64,000 bases of DNA, taken from Kutzneria viridogrisea (GTDB lineage: Bacteria; Actinomycetota; Actinomycetes; Mycobacteriales; Pseudonocardiaceae). The stretch covers positions 620,001-684,000 of the forward strand of contig JACJID010000004.1 in NCBI GenBank assembly GCA_014138725.1, written 5' to 3'. Each line of letters opens with the position of its first letter. Within the stretch, counting starts at the first letter, position 1. The notes beneath the pieces were generated by a model. That model was not told where the DNA came from, searched no databases, and saw only the letters and a list, made by a program, of their open reading frames with translations. The translations under genes and the position numbers were made by a program. Positions 1 through 8,988 of this stretch are shown piece by piece.

Positions 1-34
1 AGACGTTGGGCGTCTCGAAGGGCACCTTCATGAC
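1..34. repeat. Right half of a CATGAAGGTGCC-family palindrome
   Basis: The first bases show loop core GACGTTGGGCGTC followed by the arm GAAGGGCACCTTCATGAC. This matches the right half of the complete palindromes at 39542, 49302 and 59870. The left arm lies outside the window. It begins 8 bases past the hisG stop codon, so it probably terminates the hisE-hisG transcript. Confidence 0.7.
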
Positions 35-41
35 ACGGGGC

Positions 42-887
42 TCACAGGCGGCAGGAGCGGATGTCGGAGGCCAGGATCGCCTTGGCGCCCAGCGCGGACA
101 GCTTGTCCATCACCGGGTTGGCCTCGCGCCGGGACACCATCGCGCGCACCGCGACCCAGTTCTCGTCGGCCAGCGGGGCCACCGTGGGCGACTCCAGGCC
201 GGGGGTCGTCTTCAGCGCCACGTCCAGCAGGGCCTTGGGGCAGTCGTAGTCCAGCATCAGGTACTGCTGGGCCAGCACCACGCCCTTGAGTCGGTTGGTC
301 AGCTGGGCCTTGGCCGCGCACTCCTCGGCGCCCTTGCGCTGCACCAGGATCGCCTCGGACCGGCAGATGACCTCACCGAAGGCGACCAGGTTGTGCTGGC
401 GCAGGGTGCGGCCGGAGCCCACCACGTCGGCGATGGCGTCGGCGACCCCGAGCTGCACCGAGATCTCCACCGCCCCGTCCAGGCGGATCACCTCGGCCTC
501 GATGCCGTGCTTGGCCAGGTCCTCGCGGACCAGCCGGGGATAGGCGGTGGCCAGCCGCTTGCCGTGCAGGTCCTTGACCTCCCAGGTCTGACCCGCGGGC
601 GCGGCGTAGCGGAACTGCGAGCCGCCGAAGCCCAGCTCCAGCCGCTCGTCCACGGTGGCCCCGGAGTCCCTGGCCAGGTCGCGGCCGGTGATGCCCAGGT
701 CCAGTTCCCCGGAGCCCACGTAGATCGCGATGTCCTTGGGGCGCAGGAAGAAGAACTCGACCTCGTTGGGCTGGTCGAGCACCGTGAGGTCGCGCTGCTC
801 ATGGCGTCCCCGGTACCCCGCCTCGGCCAGCATCGCGGCGGCGGTCTCGGCAAGCGCGCCCTTGTTGGGCACGGCAACGCGCAGCAT
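42..887 (-). CDS. hisG: ATP phosphoribosyltransferase, long form
   Basis: This is the first enzyme of histidine biosynthesis; it joins ATP and PRPP to give phosphoribosyl-ATP in the cytoplasm. The 281-residue product begins [12 protein letters not shown] and carries the PRPP-binding stretch [11 protein letters not shown] near residue 155. Its length fits the long form, which has a C-terminal ACT-like domain for histidine feedback (family knowledge). I chose ATG at 887 because GGGAG lies seven bases upstream. An ATG at 911 overlaps the hisE stop as ATGA but has no ribosome binding site and would add eight residues. It lies directly downstream of hisE in one operon. Confidence 0.95.
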   Translation of the reverse strand: MLRVAVPNKGALAETAAAMLAEAGYRGRHEQRDLTVLDQPNEVEFFFLRPKDIAIYVGSGELDLGITGRDLARDSGATVDERLELGFGGSQFRYAAPAGQTWEVKDLHGKRLATAYPRLVREDLAKHGIEAEVIRLDGAVEISVQLGVADAIADVVGSGRTLRQHNLVAFGEVICRSEAILVQRKGAEECAAKAQLTNRLKGVVLAQQYLMLDYDCPKALLDVALKTTPGLESPTVAPLADENWVAVRAMVSRREANPVMDKLSALGAKAILASDIRSCRL

Positions 888-907
888 CTGTGCACTCCCG
901 GTGGTGG

Positions 908-1171
908 TCATAGGTGGCGGTAGACGTCGTCCAGGCCCAGCCCCCGGCCCAGCATCAACACCTGAAGCCGGTACAGCAGCTGGGAGATCTCCTCGGCCAG
1001 CCGCTCGTCGGACTCGTGCTCGGCGGCGATCCACACCTCGCCGGCCTCCTCCAGGACCTTCTTGCCCTGGGCGTGCACCCCGGCGTCCAGCGCCGCCACG
1101 GTGCCCGAGCCCTCGGGCCTGCTCCGCTGGCGGTCGCTGAGCTCCGCGAACAGCTCGTCGAACGTCTTCAC
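908..1171 (-). CDS. hisE: Phosphoribosyl-ATP pyrophosphatase
   Basis: HisE hydrolyses phosphoribosyl-ATP to phosphoribosyl-AMP, the second step of histidine synthesis. The 87-residue protein has the MazG-like helical signature [14 protein letters not shown], whose acidic residues bind metal in the family. GTG at 1171 is preferred: GGGAGG lies about ten bases upstream, and that Shine-Dalgarno overlaps the only upstream ATG (1189), making the ATG unlikely. hisG follows after 20 bases. The upstream neighbour is a divergent monooxygenase gene, so the promoter must lie in the roughly 110-base gap before 1285. Confidence 0.93.
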   Translation of the reverse strand: MKTFDELFAELSDRQRSRPEGSGTVAALDAGVHAQGKKVLEEAGEVWIAAEHESDERLAEEISQLLYRLQVLMLGRGLGLDDVYRHL

Positions 1172-1284
1172 GGGACGTGATCCTCCCATCCTCCGTTCGG
1201 CGGCTTCCGCTCCGGGGTCCCTGCCTGTGACCAACGTGACTCCGCCAGGGGAAGCACCTGGCAGTCCGGGCCGTTGCACGGGTC

Positions 1285-2352
1285 GTGATCGGCACTCGTG
1301 AGGTGGACGCGCTGGTGGTCGGGGCCGGGCAGGCGGGCCTGTCCACCAGTTACCACCTGCGCAGGCTCGGCGTGCGCCACCTCGTGCTCGACGGCAACGA
1401 CGGTCCCGGCGGGGCGTGGCGGCACAGGTGGCCCTCGCTGCGACTGGGCAAGGTGCACGGCATCCACGACCTGCCGGGACTCGCGCTGGGGCACGCCGAT
1501 GACGACCGGCCCGCCTCGGAGGTCGTGGCCGACTACTTCGCCGCCTACGAGCGGAGGTTCGACCTGCCGGTGCTGCGCCCGGTGCGGGTCCGCGCCGTGC
1601 GCGAAGGCGAGGGCGGCCGCCTGCTGGTGCGGACCGACCACGGGGACTGGGCGGCCCGCGCACTGGTCAACGCCACCGGCACCTGGGACCGGCCGTTCTG
1701 GCCGCGCTACCCGGGCCAGGACACGTTCACCGGGCGCCAGCTGCACACCGCCGACTACCTGGGGCCCGAGGAGTTCGCGGGCAGGCACGTGGTGGTGGTC
1801 GGCGGTGGCGCGTCGGCCGTGCAGCAGCTGGCGGAGATCTCCGAGGTCACCAGCACGACCTGGGTGACGCGCCGGCCGCCGGTGTGGCACGAGCGGTTCG
1901 ACCAGGAGGCGGGTCGTGCCGCCGTGGCACTGGTGGACCAGCGCGTGCGCGCCGGGCTGCCCCCGGCCAGCGTGGTGAGCGTGACCGGGCTGGGCCTGAC
2001 CCCGCAGGTGCTGGCCGCGAGGGAGCGCGGGGTGCTGACCCGGCTGCCCGTCTTCGACCGGATCACCCCGGAGGGCGTCGCCTGGGACGACGGGCGGTTC
2101 GTGCGCGCGGAGGTGATCCTGTGGGCCACCGGCTTCCGCGCGGCCATCGACCACCTCGCCCCGCTGCACCTGCGCGGCCCCGGCGGCGGCATCGTCATGG
2201 ACGGCACGCGGGTGGTGGCCGACGCCCGGCTGCACCTGGTCGGTTACGGCCCGTCAGCGAGCACGATCGGCGCGACGCGGGCCGGCCGGGAAGCGGCGCG
2301 CGCGATTGCGGCCCTTCTTCGGGACGAATCGGGTATACGAACGCCCGCATAA
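1285..2352 (+). CDS. Flavin-containing monooxygenase / NAD(P)-binding oxidoreductase
   Basis: A single-chain flavoprotein of 355 residues. An FAD-binding GAGQAG motif (residues 13-18) follows the first beta strand, and a second dinucleotide-binding GGGASA motif (173-178) is expected to bind NAD(P)H. The closing ATG motif (WATGF, near residue 285) is typical of this family. Homologues hydroxylate small molecules or oxidise N or S atoms; the substrate cannot be read from sequence. The GTG start has only a weak ACGGG upstream; an internal GTG seven codons in (VDALVVGAG) is possible. It is the first gene of the accessory block inserted after hisE and could act on a product of the lux-like genes (inference). 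Confidence 0.8.
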   Translation: MIGTREVDALVVGAGQAGLSTSYHLRRLGVRHLVLDGNDGPGGAWRHRWPSLRLGKVHGIHDLPGLALGHADDDRPASEVVADYFAAYERRFDLPVLRPVRVRAVREGEGGRLLVRTDHGDWAARALVNATGTWDRPFWPRYPGQDTFTGRQLHTADYLGPEEFAGRHVVVVGGGASAVQQLAEISEVTSTTWVTRRPPVWHERFDQEAGRAAVALVDQRVRAGLPPASVVSVTGLGLTPQVLAARERGVLTRLPVFDRITPEGVAWDDGRFVRAEVILWATGFRAAIDHLAPLHLRGPGGGIVMDGTRVVADARLHLVGYGPSASTIGATRAGREAARAIAALLRDESGIRTPA

Positions 2353-2602
2353 CGATCCGCACGAGGGGCGAAGATTCCGGGATTTGTGCCCGGATACAAC
2401 TGGTCACGGGTGATCCCGCTCTCGCTCGAACGCCATTTTCGCAGCTCAGCGGGGTCATGAACCAAACGGAGCAGTTGCCATCGCGGGGTAGCGTCAACGC
2501 AGCGTGCCACTCTGCCAGGCCGCACTGGGAATTCTTCTCACCAACTGAGTCAGCCGGGGTTGCTTTGTGCCCTCGGCCGGTTTTGCGCGCCTAGGAGGAA
2601 GA

Positions 2603-3733
2603 GTGGACGCGGTTTTCCGCCGTGCCCGGCTCGAGGACATCGACCAGCTGTTGACGCTGTACCGCCACGTCTACGGCAAGGACTACAAGCTGCCACTGGG
2701 CACCGACCCGGTGGTGATGGCGGCCGAGATCACCCGCCCGACCACGACCTGGCTGGTGGCGGAGCAGCCGGGCAGCGGCCGGATCGTCGCCTCGATCATG
2801 GCCACGGTGGAGCCCGCCGACCGGCTGGGCAAGCTGCAGGGCCTGGTGGTGCACCGGGACTGCCGGGGCACCGGCATCGCGCACGAGGCGGTCCGCCAGC
2901 TCAGTGAGACCCTGCTCAGCGAGCAGCGGCACCAGGTGGACTCGGTGTACGCCACCGCGCGCACCACGGCCACCGCCCCGCAGCGGATCTGCCTGCGCAA
3001 CGGCTTCCGGCCACTGGGCATGCTGCCGAACCTGCGCAAGGCGGCCCGTCAGGAGACGATGGTGCTGCTGGCCAAGCACCGCGAGGGGGTGCTGGAGCGG
3101 CGGCACCCCGTGCCCCGCATCCCCGCCGCGCTGGCCAACCTGGTCAGTGCGCTGGACGGCCCGGACCGCCTGCCCGAACTGGTCGACGCCGTGCCCGCCC
3201 CGGCGCCGGGCCGTTCGGTGCCCGCCGAACTGGTCGACGCCCCGCAGTTCGTGCTGCGGCGGTTCCGCGAGGTGGTCACCGACCCGACGCGGCGGTTCTA
3301 CCCGTTCCACTCCCCCAACGTGCTGGTGGCCGCCGAGGACGGGTCCTACGAGCTGTACGCGCACCTGAGCCGCTGCGACGGCTACTGCACGCTGATCGGG
3401 GCCGCGCCCAGCGCGCTGGCGCTGGCCGACCACCTGGAGAGCCTGATCGAGCAGTTGGCCGGGCTCGGCGCGGGCTACGTGGAGACCCTGCTGCCGCTGG
3501 ACTGCCTTGAGGAGCTGAACCTGTTGCTGGCGCACGGGTTCCTGCCCGCGGCGGCCTATCCGGCGATGCGCCGTGACGGGGAGGGCTTCCGCGACTACGT
3601 GGTGATGGCCAGGACCATGCAGCCGCTGGACTTCCGCGGCCTGGCCATCGACGAGACGTTCCGGCCGTTCACCGAGCAGTACGTGGACCTGTGGAAGCGG
3701 CGGTACCTGGACACGGGGGCGGTGTACCGGTGA
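2603..3733 (+). CDS. GNAT-family acyltransferase, first gene of the lux-like operon
   Basis: The N-terminal 170 residues look like a GCN5-related acyltransferase: a beta-strand/helix pattern with acyl-CoA-binding-loop-like LVVHRDCRGTGIAHEAVRQ and a closing ICLRNGFRPLGM. The remaining 200 residues are less clear and include another GNAT-like segment (GAGYVETLLPLD ... LLAHGFLPAAAYP). So it may be a tandem GNAT protein of 376 residues. GTG at 2603 is chosen because AGGAGG lies four bases upstream; a GTG at 2567 lacks one. The stop overlaps the LuxE-like start as GTGA, so the two are probably translated together. It may supply or capture the acyl group handled by the next two enzymes, as LuxD does in luminescence operons (inference). 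Confidence 0.8.
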   Translation: MDAVFRRARLEDIDQLLTLYRHVYGKDYKLPLGTDPVVMAAEITRPTTTWLVAEQPGSGRIVASIMATVEPADRLGKLQGLVVHRDCRGTGIAHEAVRQLSETLLSEQRHQVDSVYATARTTATAPQRICLRNGFRPLGMLPNLRKAARQETMVLLAKHREGVLERRHPVPRIPAALANLVSALDGPDRLPELVDAVPAPAPGRSVPAELVDAPQFVLRRFREVVTDPTRRFYPFHSPNVLVAAEDGSYELYAHLSRCDGYCTLIGAAPSALALADHLESLIEQLAGLGAGYVETLLPLDCLEELNLLLAHGFLPAAAYPAMRRDGEGFRDYVVMARTMQPLDFRGLAIDETFRPFTEQYVDLWKRRYLDTGAVYR

Positions 3734-4881
3734 GCCGCTACCTCGACCCGGTGAGCGTGCCGGATCCTGTTGCGCTGTCCCAGGTCCAGGCATTGCTGGA
3801 CGTGCCCGACCCGTACTGGTGGGGCGCCGGGGCCGATGAGCTGTTCCTGGCGGCCATGGCCCAGTCCAACGCCTGGCACGCACAGCGCTCGGAGTTCTTC
3901 GGCTCGCTGTGGCGGGCCAGCGGGGAACCGACCGAGTTGGCCGCTTTCCCTTACGTGCACGCCAACTTCTTCAAGCAGCACGAGGTCACCTCGCTGCCCG
4001 CCGAGCAGATCGCGCTGCACGTGACCTCCTCCGGCACGACCGGTCAGAAGTCGCAGATGTTCTTCGACGACTGGACCCTGCGCAGCGGTCAGCGCATGGT
4101 CGCCAGGACCTTCGACCACCACGGCTGGCTGGGTTCCGCGGAGCCGGTGAACTACCTGCTCTACAGCTACCAGCCGCGTCCCGGGCTGAACCTGGGCACC
4201 TCCTTCACCGACGACTACCTGTGCGACTTCGCCCCGGTGCGCTCGGTGGAGTACGGGCTGCCCAACACCGGTTCCGGGCACGAGTTCGACGTGTTCGGCT
4301 GCGTGCGCGCGCTGCTGCGCTTCGCCGAGGAGGGCGCCCCGGTGCGGATCTTCGGCTTCCCCGCGTTCCTGTCGTTCACCCTGGACCGGATGCGGGCGCT
4401 GGGCCTGCCCCCGGTGCGGCTGCACCCCGATTCGCTGGTGGTCTTCGGCGGCGGCTGGAAGGGCAACGCGGACAAGCAGGTGGCCAAGTCCGAGCTGTAC
4501 CGGCGGATCCACGAGCAGCTGGGCATCCCCGACGCGCGCATCCGGGACGGGTTCGGCGCGGTGGAGCACGCCGTGCTGTACCTGGAGTGCGAGCGGCACA
4601 ACCTGCACGTGCCCACCTGGGCCCGGGTGCTGATCCGCTCGGTGCGCGACCTGGAGCCGGTGCCGATGGGCGAACCCGGCTTCCTGCAACTGGTCTCGCC
4701 CTACATCACCTCGGTGCCCGCGCAGAGCGTGCTCATGGGCGACCTCGCCTCCCTGCACTCCCCGCAGGAGTGCGGCTGCGGGCTGCCCACCCCGTGGTTC
4801 ACCGTGCACGGCAGGGCCGGGGTCAGCCGCAACCGCAGTTGCGCCGTGGCCGCGGCCGAACTCCTCAAGGGACGGTCATGA
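3730..4881 (+). CDS. LuxE-like acyl-protein synthetase (adenylate-forming)
   Basis: This 383-residue protein resembles LuxE, the synthetase subunit of the bacterial luciferase fatty-acid reductase, which adenylates a fatty acid and passes it through its own cysteine to LuxC. Visible support: the ATP-binding loop SSGTTG at residues 100-105, the family-like stretch FGGGWKGNADKQ, and a C-terminal GRAGVSRNRSCAVAAAELL with Cys371. That position matches the acylated cysteine near the LuxE C-terminus (Cys364 in Vibrio LuxE). It overlaps the GNAT gene by GTGA and the LuxC-like gene by ATGA. No luxA or luxB is present, so luminescence is not implied; an aldehyde or thioester intermediate for another product is more likely. 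Confidence 0.88.
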   Translation: MSRYLDPVSVPDPVALSQVQALLDVPDPYWWGAGADELFLAAMAQSNAWHAQRSEFFGSLWRASGEPTELAAFPYVHANFFKQHEVTSLPAEQIALHVTSSGTTGQKSQMFFDDWTLRSGQRMVARTFDHHGWLGSAEPVNYLLYSYQPRPGLNLGTSFTDDYLCDFAPVRSVEYGLPNTGSGHEFDVFGCVRALLRFAEEGAPVRIFGFPAFLSFTLDRMRALGLPPVRLHPDSLVVFGGGWKGNADKQVAKSELYRRIHEQLGIPDARIRDGFGAVEHAVLYLECERHNLHVPTWARVLIRSVRDLEPVPMGEPGFLQLVSPYITSVPAQSVLMGDLASLHSPQECGCGLPTPWFTVHGRAGVSRNRSCAVAAAELLKGRS

Positions 4882-7379
4882 CCGAGTCGCAGCAGCACTT
4901 CTGGCAGGGCGAGTGGATCGACGACGCCGAGGCCGACCGCAGGCTGGACCGGCTCGACGAGCTCGTGCAGCCCGCGCTGGCCCAGCGGCTGAGCCCGCTG
5001 GTGGTGGTCTCCGCCTGCGCGCTGCTCGCCGAGCTGCTGTCCGATGTGGACAGCCCGGCACGCGGTGAGCTGGCGGCACGGCTGCGTCGCACCGGCGTGT
5101 CCGAGGCCGAGGTGGAGCGCACCTTCGCCGACCTGGTTGAGGCCATGGGCCGGGAGTCCTTGGAGCGCAAGCTCACCCGCGAGCTGGGTGGGACCGATCC
5201 CGGCCGCCTGGCCAGGGCCGACTTCCGCGCCGAGGTCTTCGAGGCCTGGGTCCCGGTGGGCGTACTGGCGCACGTGGCCCCGGGCAACGCCCCAGCGGCC
5301 GGGGCGATGAGCGTGGTGGAGGGCCTGCTCGCGGGCAACGTCAACGTGGTCAAGACCAGTGGTGAGGACCCGCTGTTCACCCACCACCTGCTGGCGGCCC
5401 TCGCCGACCAGGACCCGACCGGGCGCATCGCGCGGCGGCTGGTGGTGCTGCGCTTCTCCTCGGCGCGGACCGACTGGCTGGCGCGGATGTGCGCGCCCGC
5501 CGACGCGGTGGCGGCCTGGGGCGGTGAGGAGGCGCTGGCCGGTGTCGCCGAGCACGTGCGGCCCGGCTGCCGGCTCGTGGACTGGGGGCCGAAACTGTCG
5601 TTCGCCTACCTGACGGCCGACAGCTGGAGCCAGGACGAGCAGCTGCGGGGTGTGGCCGAGGACATCTGCCGCCTGGACCAGCAGGCCTGCTCCAGTCCGC
5701 AGGTGATCTACCTGGACACCGAGTCCCCGGAGGACCTGTTCGCGTTCAGCGAGCGGTTCGCCCGCGTGCTGGCGGCCACCGTCGTAGAGCCCGGCGAGCC
5801 GGGTGCCGCGGAGCGGGCGGAGATCACCAGCACCGTCCTGCTCGCCCGGCTGGAGGAGCACCTGGGGCTGACCCGGGTGCATGCCGCGCCGGACGGCAGC
5901 TGGCACGTGCTGGCCGACACCAGGCCCGCGCTGCGCGCCTCACCGCTGTACCGGACCGTGTGGGTCAAGCCCTTGCCCCGCAAGGACATCGTCCGCGTGC
6001 TGCGACCGATGCGCCGCTACCTCCAGACAGTCGGCATCGGGGCGAGCCGCCCGGACCTCGCCGAGCTGACCCGCGCCGTGCTCACCGCGGGGGCCCAGCG
6101 CGTCACCGCGCTCGGCGGCATGCTGGGCAGCTACGACGGTGAGCCGCACGACGGCGTGTACGCCCTACAGCGCTACAGCCGCCGCGTGGACGTGCAACTG
6201 GACGAGCGGTTCGCCGAGGACGCGAGCCTGGACGACCTGCTGGCCGCCGAGCAGTTGCCCGCGCCGCGCGTGCCGATCACGCCGAAGGACCGGTTCGAGC
6301 AGCTGCAACGGGGTTCGGACCGCGCCGAGGTGTTCTTCCGCAGCGGGGGCAGTTCCGGTGCGCCCAAACTCTCGGCGTTCAGCTGGGACGACTACCGCGA
6401 GCACATGCGCTTCGGCGCGGAGGGCCTGCTGGCGGCCGGGTTGCGGCCCGGTGCGGACCGCACGATGAACCTGTTCTTCGGCGGGCAGCTCTACGGCGGG
6501 TTCACCAGCTTCTTCTCGGTGTTGGAGACGATGGGCGCGGTGCAGCTGCCGATGGCCGCGCACGAGGACCACGCCGCCGTCGCCAAGTCCATTGTGGACA
6601 ATCGAGTGAACACCCTGCTGGGTATGCCGAACTACCTGCTGCGCGTGTTCGCGGAAGGCGCCGAGCCGCTGCGCGCTTACCGGGGCGTGCGCAAGGTCTT
6701 CTTCGGCGGGGAGCAGATGCCCCGGCGGCAGCGGGACTGGCTGCGCGAGGAGTTCGGGGTCGAGGTGATCCGCTCGGCGGCCTACGGCAGCGCCGACGCC
6801 GGGCCGCTGGGCTACCAGTGCCCGCACTGCCCGGAGCGGGTGCACCACCTGTTCACCGGCATCCAGACGCTGGAGATCCTCGACGTGGCCGAGGACCGAC
6901 CGGTGGCGGTGGGCCAGACGGGGCGGCTGGTGTTCACCGCGCACACCCGGCGCGGGCAGCGGCTGGACCGCTACGAGATCGGCGACCTGGGCCGCTGGGT
7001 GGACGGCGCCTGCGGCTGCGGGCGGCGCAGCCCCCGGTTCGAGCTGCTGGGCCGGTTCGGCGACGTGTTCCGCAGCGGCACGTACTTCCTCAACTACCGC
7101 CGGTTCACGAGCATCGCCGAGGACGCGCTGGACTACAGCGGGGCGGTGCAGGTCGTGCTGGAGGGCTCGCACGACGGGGAGACGCTGCGGGTGCGGCTGG
7201 AACGCGGCAAGGTCGACCCGGGCGCCGCGACCGAGGCCCTGCTGGCGGGCTACCCCGACCTGAACGCGGCGGTGACCCAGGACCGCACGCTGGCGCTGCG
7301 CGTGGAGCCGACCGAGCCGGAGGCGTTCGACCGGACCCCGGGCAGCGGCAAGCTGCTCGCCGTGATCGACAACCGCTGA
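4878..7379 (+). CDS. LuxC-like acyl-CoA reductase fused to PaaK-like adenylation domain
   Basis: An 833-residue two-domain enzyme. Residues 1 to about 440 form a LuxC domain, the NADPH-dependent reductase turning an acyl thioester into an aldehyde. The catalytic cysteine motif DQQACSSPQ places Cys271, close to the LuxC cysteine. Residues about 460-833 form a phenylacetate-CoA-ligase/CoF-synthetase-like adenylation domain, with RSGGSSGAPK at 488-497, FFGGEQMPRRQR, the AYGSADAGPLGYQCPHC region and the ending TPGSGKLLAVID. LuxC proteins are normally about 480 residues without this extension. The ATG overlaps the luxE-like stop (ATGA). One reading is a self-loading reductase that activates an acid and reduces it; another is that the second domain modifies the aldehyde's partner. 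Confidence 0.88.
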   Translation: MTESQQHFWQGEWIDDAEADRRLDRLDELVQPALAQRLSPLVVVSACALLAELLSDVDSPARGELAARLRRTGVSEAEVERTFADLVEAMGRESLERKLTRELGGTDPGRLARADFRAEVFEAWVPVGVLAHVAPGNAPAAGAMSVVEGLLAGNVNVVKTSGEDPLFTHHLLAALADQDPTGRIARRLVVLRFSSARTDWLARMCAPADAVAAWGGEEALAGVAEHVRPGCRLVDWGPKLSFAYLTADSWSQDEQLRGVAEDICRLDQQACSSPQVIYLDTESPEDLFAFSERFARVLAATVVEPGEPGAAERAEITSTVLLARLEEHLGLTRVHAAPDGSWHVLADTRPALRASPLYRTVWVKPLPRKDIVRVLRPMRRYLQTVGIGASRPDLAELTRAVLTAGAQRVTALGGMLGSYDGEPHDGVYALQRYSRRVDVQLDERFAEDASLDDLLAAEQLPAPRVPITPKDRFEQLQRGSDRAEVFFRSGGSSGAPKLSAFSWDDYREHMRFGAEGLLAAGLRPGADRTMNLFFGGQLYGGFTSFFSVLETMGAVQLPMAAHEDHAAVAKSIVDNRVNTLLGMPNYLLRVFAEGAEPLRAYRGVRKVFFGGEQMPRRQRDWLREEFGVEVIRSAAYGSADAGPLGYQCPHCPERVHHLFTGIQTLEILDVAEDRPVAVGQTGRLVFTAHTRRGQRLDRYEIGDLGRWVDGACGCGRRSPRFELLGRFGDVFRSGTYFLNYRRFTSIAEDALDYSGAVQVVLEGSHDGETLRVRLERGKVDPGAATEALLAGYPDLNAAVTQDRTLALRVEPTEPEAFDRTPGSGKLLAVIDNR

Positions 7380-7477
7380 ACGGGACTCACACGCCCGTGA
7401 GCGGGACACGCCGAGAACCCGGCGTGTCCCGCTCTGAGGAGCGCGAGTCCCGCCCACACGAGCGCGAGTCCCGCTCA
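7378..7477. repeat. 21-bp repeat array, two reverse and two forward units
   Basis: Units with core CGGGACTC (reverse) run from the LuxC stop codon; units with core GCGAGTCCCGC (forward) run up to the facing permease stop at 7475-7477. A perfect palindrome lies in the middle. The array fills the whole gap between two convergent genes. Confidence 0.75.
7399..7434. terminator. Bidirectional hairpin between convergent genes
   Basis: Perfect 15-base arms, GAGCGGGACACGCCG at 7399-7413 and its complement at 7420-7434, with a six-base AGAACC loop. It lies 20 bases after the LuxC-like stop and about 40 bases before the convergent permease stop. There is no U-tract, as usual in high-GC actinobacteria. 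Confidence 0.75.
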
Positions 7478-8112
7478 GCCGATGGCCCAGCCGGGTTGGT
7501 TGGCGGCGGGATTGGCCGTGCGGATCACGGTGCGGCGCAACACCGGCACGGTGGCCGCGAACCCGGCGGCGGCCAGCAGCACCGAGACCAGTGCCGCGAC
7601 GGGCAGCGGCACGGTGAGCAGGCGCACGGCCCCGAGCCAGCCCGCCGACAGGAGCAGTTCCGTGCCCGCGGCGGGGATCAGCGCGGGCAGCAGCAGGTAC
7701 AGGCCGCGCACCCCGTAGCGGTAGAAGCAGGCGCCGATCAGCATGCCGCTGCTGACGTGTCCCAGCAGCAGCACCGCGGTTTCCAGCAACACCAACGGGA
7801 TCTGCCCGGTGGAGCGGTCAGCACCAGGCCGCCGATGGCCCCGAGCGTGAAGGCCCGCCGGGTGCTGTCGTTGGCCACGTACACGCGCAGTTGCACCGGC
7901 ACGGTCATGATCGCCAGGGCGAGCGGGAAGTACAGCGCCGCACCGACGGCGATCTTCTCCCAGATGCTGTGGTTGAGCGCCGCGGAAACGGTCGCGAGCA
8001 CACCAACCAGTACCGCCACGGCCGCGGCCAGCGCCAGGAACCAGAACAGGAACCGTTGGCAGGAAAGGTAGACCAGCTTCGCGATGAGGCGGGCCTGTGC
8101 GTTCTGGGTCAT
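7475..8112 (-). pseudogene. ABC transporter permease, frameshifted
   Basis: Two overlapping reading frames encode one membrane protein of about 212 residues. The first frame starts at ATG 8112 (MTQNAQARLIAK) and contains three hydrophobic helices. It then runs off into a Cys/Trp-rich nonsense tail. The second frame resumes with IPLVLLETAVLLLGHVSSG and holds three more helices, ending PGWAIG. The switch lies near 7800-7820, just after the GLVLT codons. The start overlaps the ATPase stop (ATGA), so it was built as that ATPase's membrane partner in a YtrA-type antibiotic or peptide exporter (inference). It is either a real loss-of-function mutation or a sequencing error; the adjacent ATPase is also shifted. 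Confidence 0.72.
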
Positions 8113-8988
8113 CGCGGGCTCCCCTGCTCGCGGGTGAGGTGCACGAAGAGGTCCTGCACGGAGATCGGCCCCAGGTCCAGCCCCTCGGCGCGGGCCTGCC
8201 TGCGCCTGTCCTCGGCCAACTCGCCGTAGACGGTGACCGCCTTCGTACCGCCCAACCGCTTCTCCCCCACCACGGTCAGGCTCGCGACGAACCGGTCCAC
8301 CGCCTCGGCCGGCCCGGTGACGGTCTGCCCGCGTGCGCGCAGCACGTCGGTGTCCTCGTGCAGCAGCAGCCGTCCCCCGTCGAGGATCAGCACCTGCTCG
8401 AACAGGGCGTCGACCTCCTCGATCAGGTGCGAGGAGAGCAGGACCGTGCGCGGGTGGCGGCCGTAGTCGGCGATCAGCTCCTCGTAGAAGGTGTACCGGG
8501 CGGGCGCGTCCATACCGAGGTAGGACTCGTCGAAGATGGTCAGCGGCGCACGCGAGGCCGGGCCGATGGTCACGCCCAGCGCGGACTTCATGCCCCGCGA
8601 CAGGGCGCCGACCCGCTTGTCCGGCGACAGACCGAAGCGAGCGGCCAGGGCTTGGGCGTAGGTGTGGTCCCAGGTGGGGCGAAACCGCCCCGCGAAGCGC
8701 AGGACCCGGTCCACTGTGGACGGAACCAGGTCGGGCTCGTCGCGGATGAAGCAGGTGCCCGCCGCGGTCCTCGGGTTCTCGAACGGGTCCTCGCCGTCCA
8801 CGAGCACCGTGCCCGCCGAGGCCGGGCGGTAGGCCGCCAGAGTGGACAGCAGGCTCGTCTTACCCGAGCCGTTGCGGCCGATCAGCCCGTGGATCCTTCC
8901 CCCGGCCAGGGTGCAGGACAGGCCGTCCCACGGCGGTGGTGCCGCCGTGGCGCACCGTCAGCCCGGACAGCGTGATCTCGTAGGTCAT
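8109..8988 (-). pseudogene. ABC transporter ATP-binding protein, frameshifted near 8927
   Basis: The start at ATG 8988 gives MTYEITLSGLTVRHGGTTAV, a normal ABC N-terminus. The frame is lost at a GGG run (8927-8929) and resumes as DGLSCTLAGGRIHGLIGR with Walker A GRNGSGKTS. Removing one G would restore a continuous protein of about 292 residues. Downstream are a degenerate signature (LSRGMKS), Walker B with TIFDES, and H-loop SSHLIEEVD. The short active-site pattern is typical of YtrB-like ATPases controlled by GntR/YtrA repressors. The start overlaps the GntR stop and the stop overlaps the permease start (both ATGA). An internal GTG at 8807 would give only a Walker-A-less fragment. Confidence 0.75.

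Noticed and set aside
3909-4877. N-terminal extension of the LuxC-like protein by about 320 codons
   Set aside because: The extension is the shifted frame of the LuxE-like gene. The ATG at 4878 with ATGA overlap and a family-like N-terminus is the true start.
3730-7379. Bioluminescence (lux) operon
   Set aside because: luxA and luxB (luciferase subunits) are absent. Only the fatty-acid-reductase-like genes occur, with an unusual fusion.
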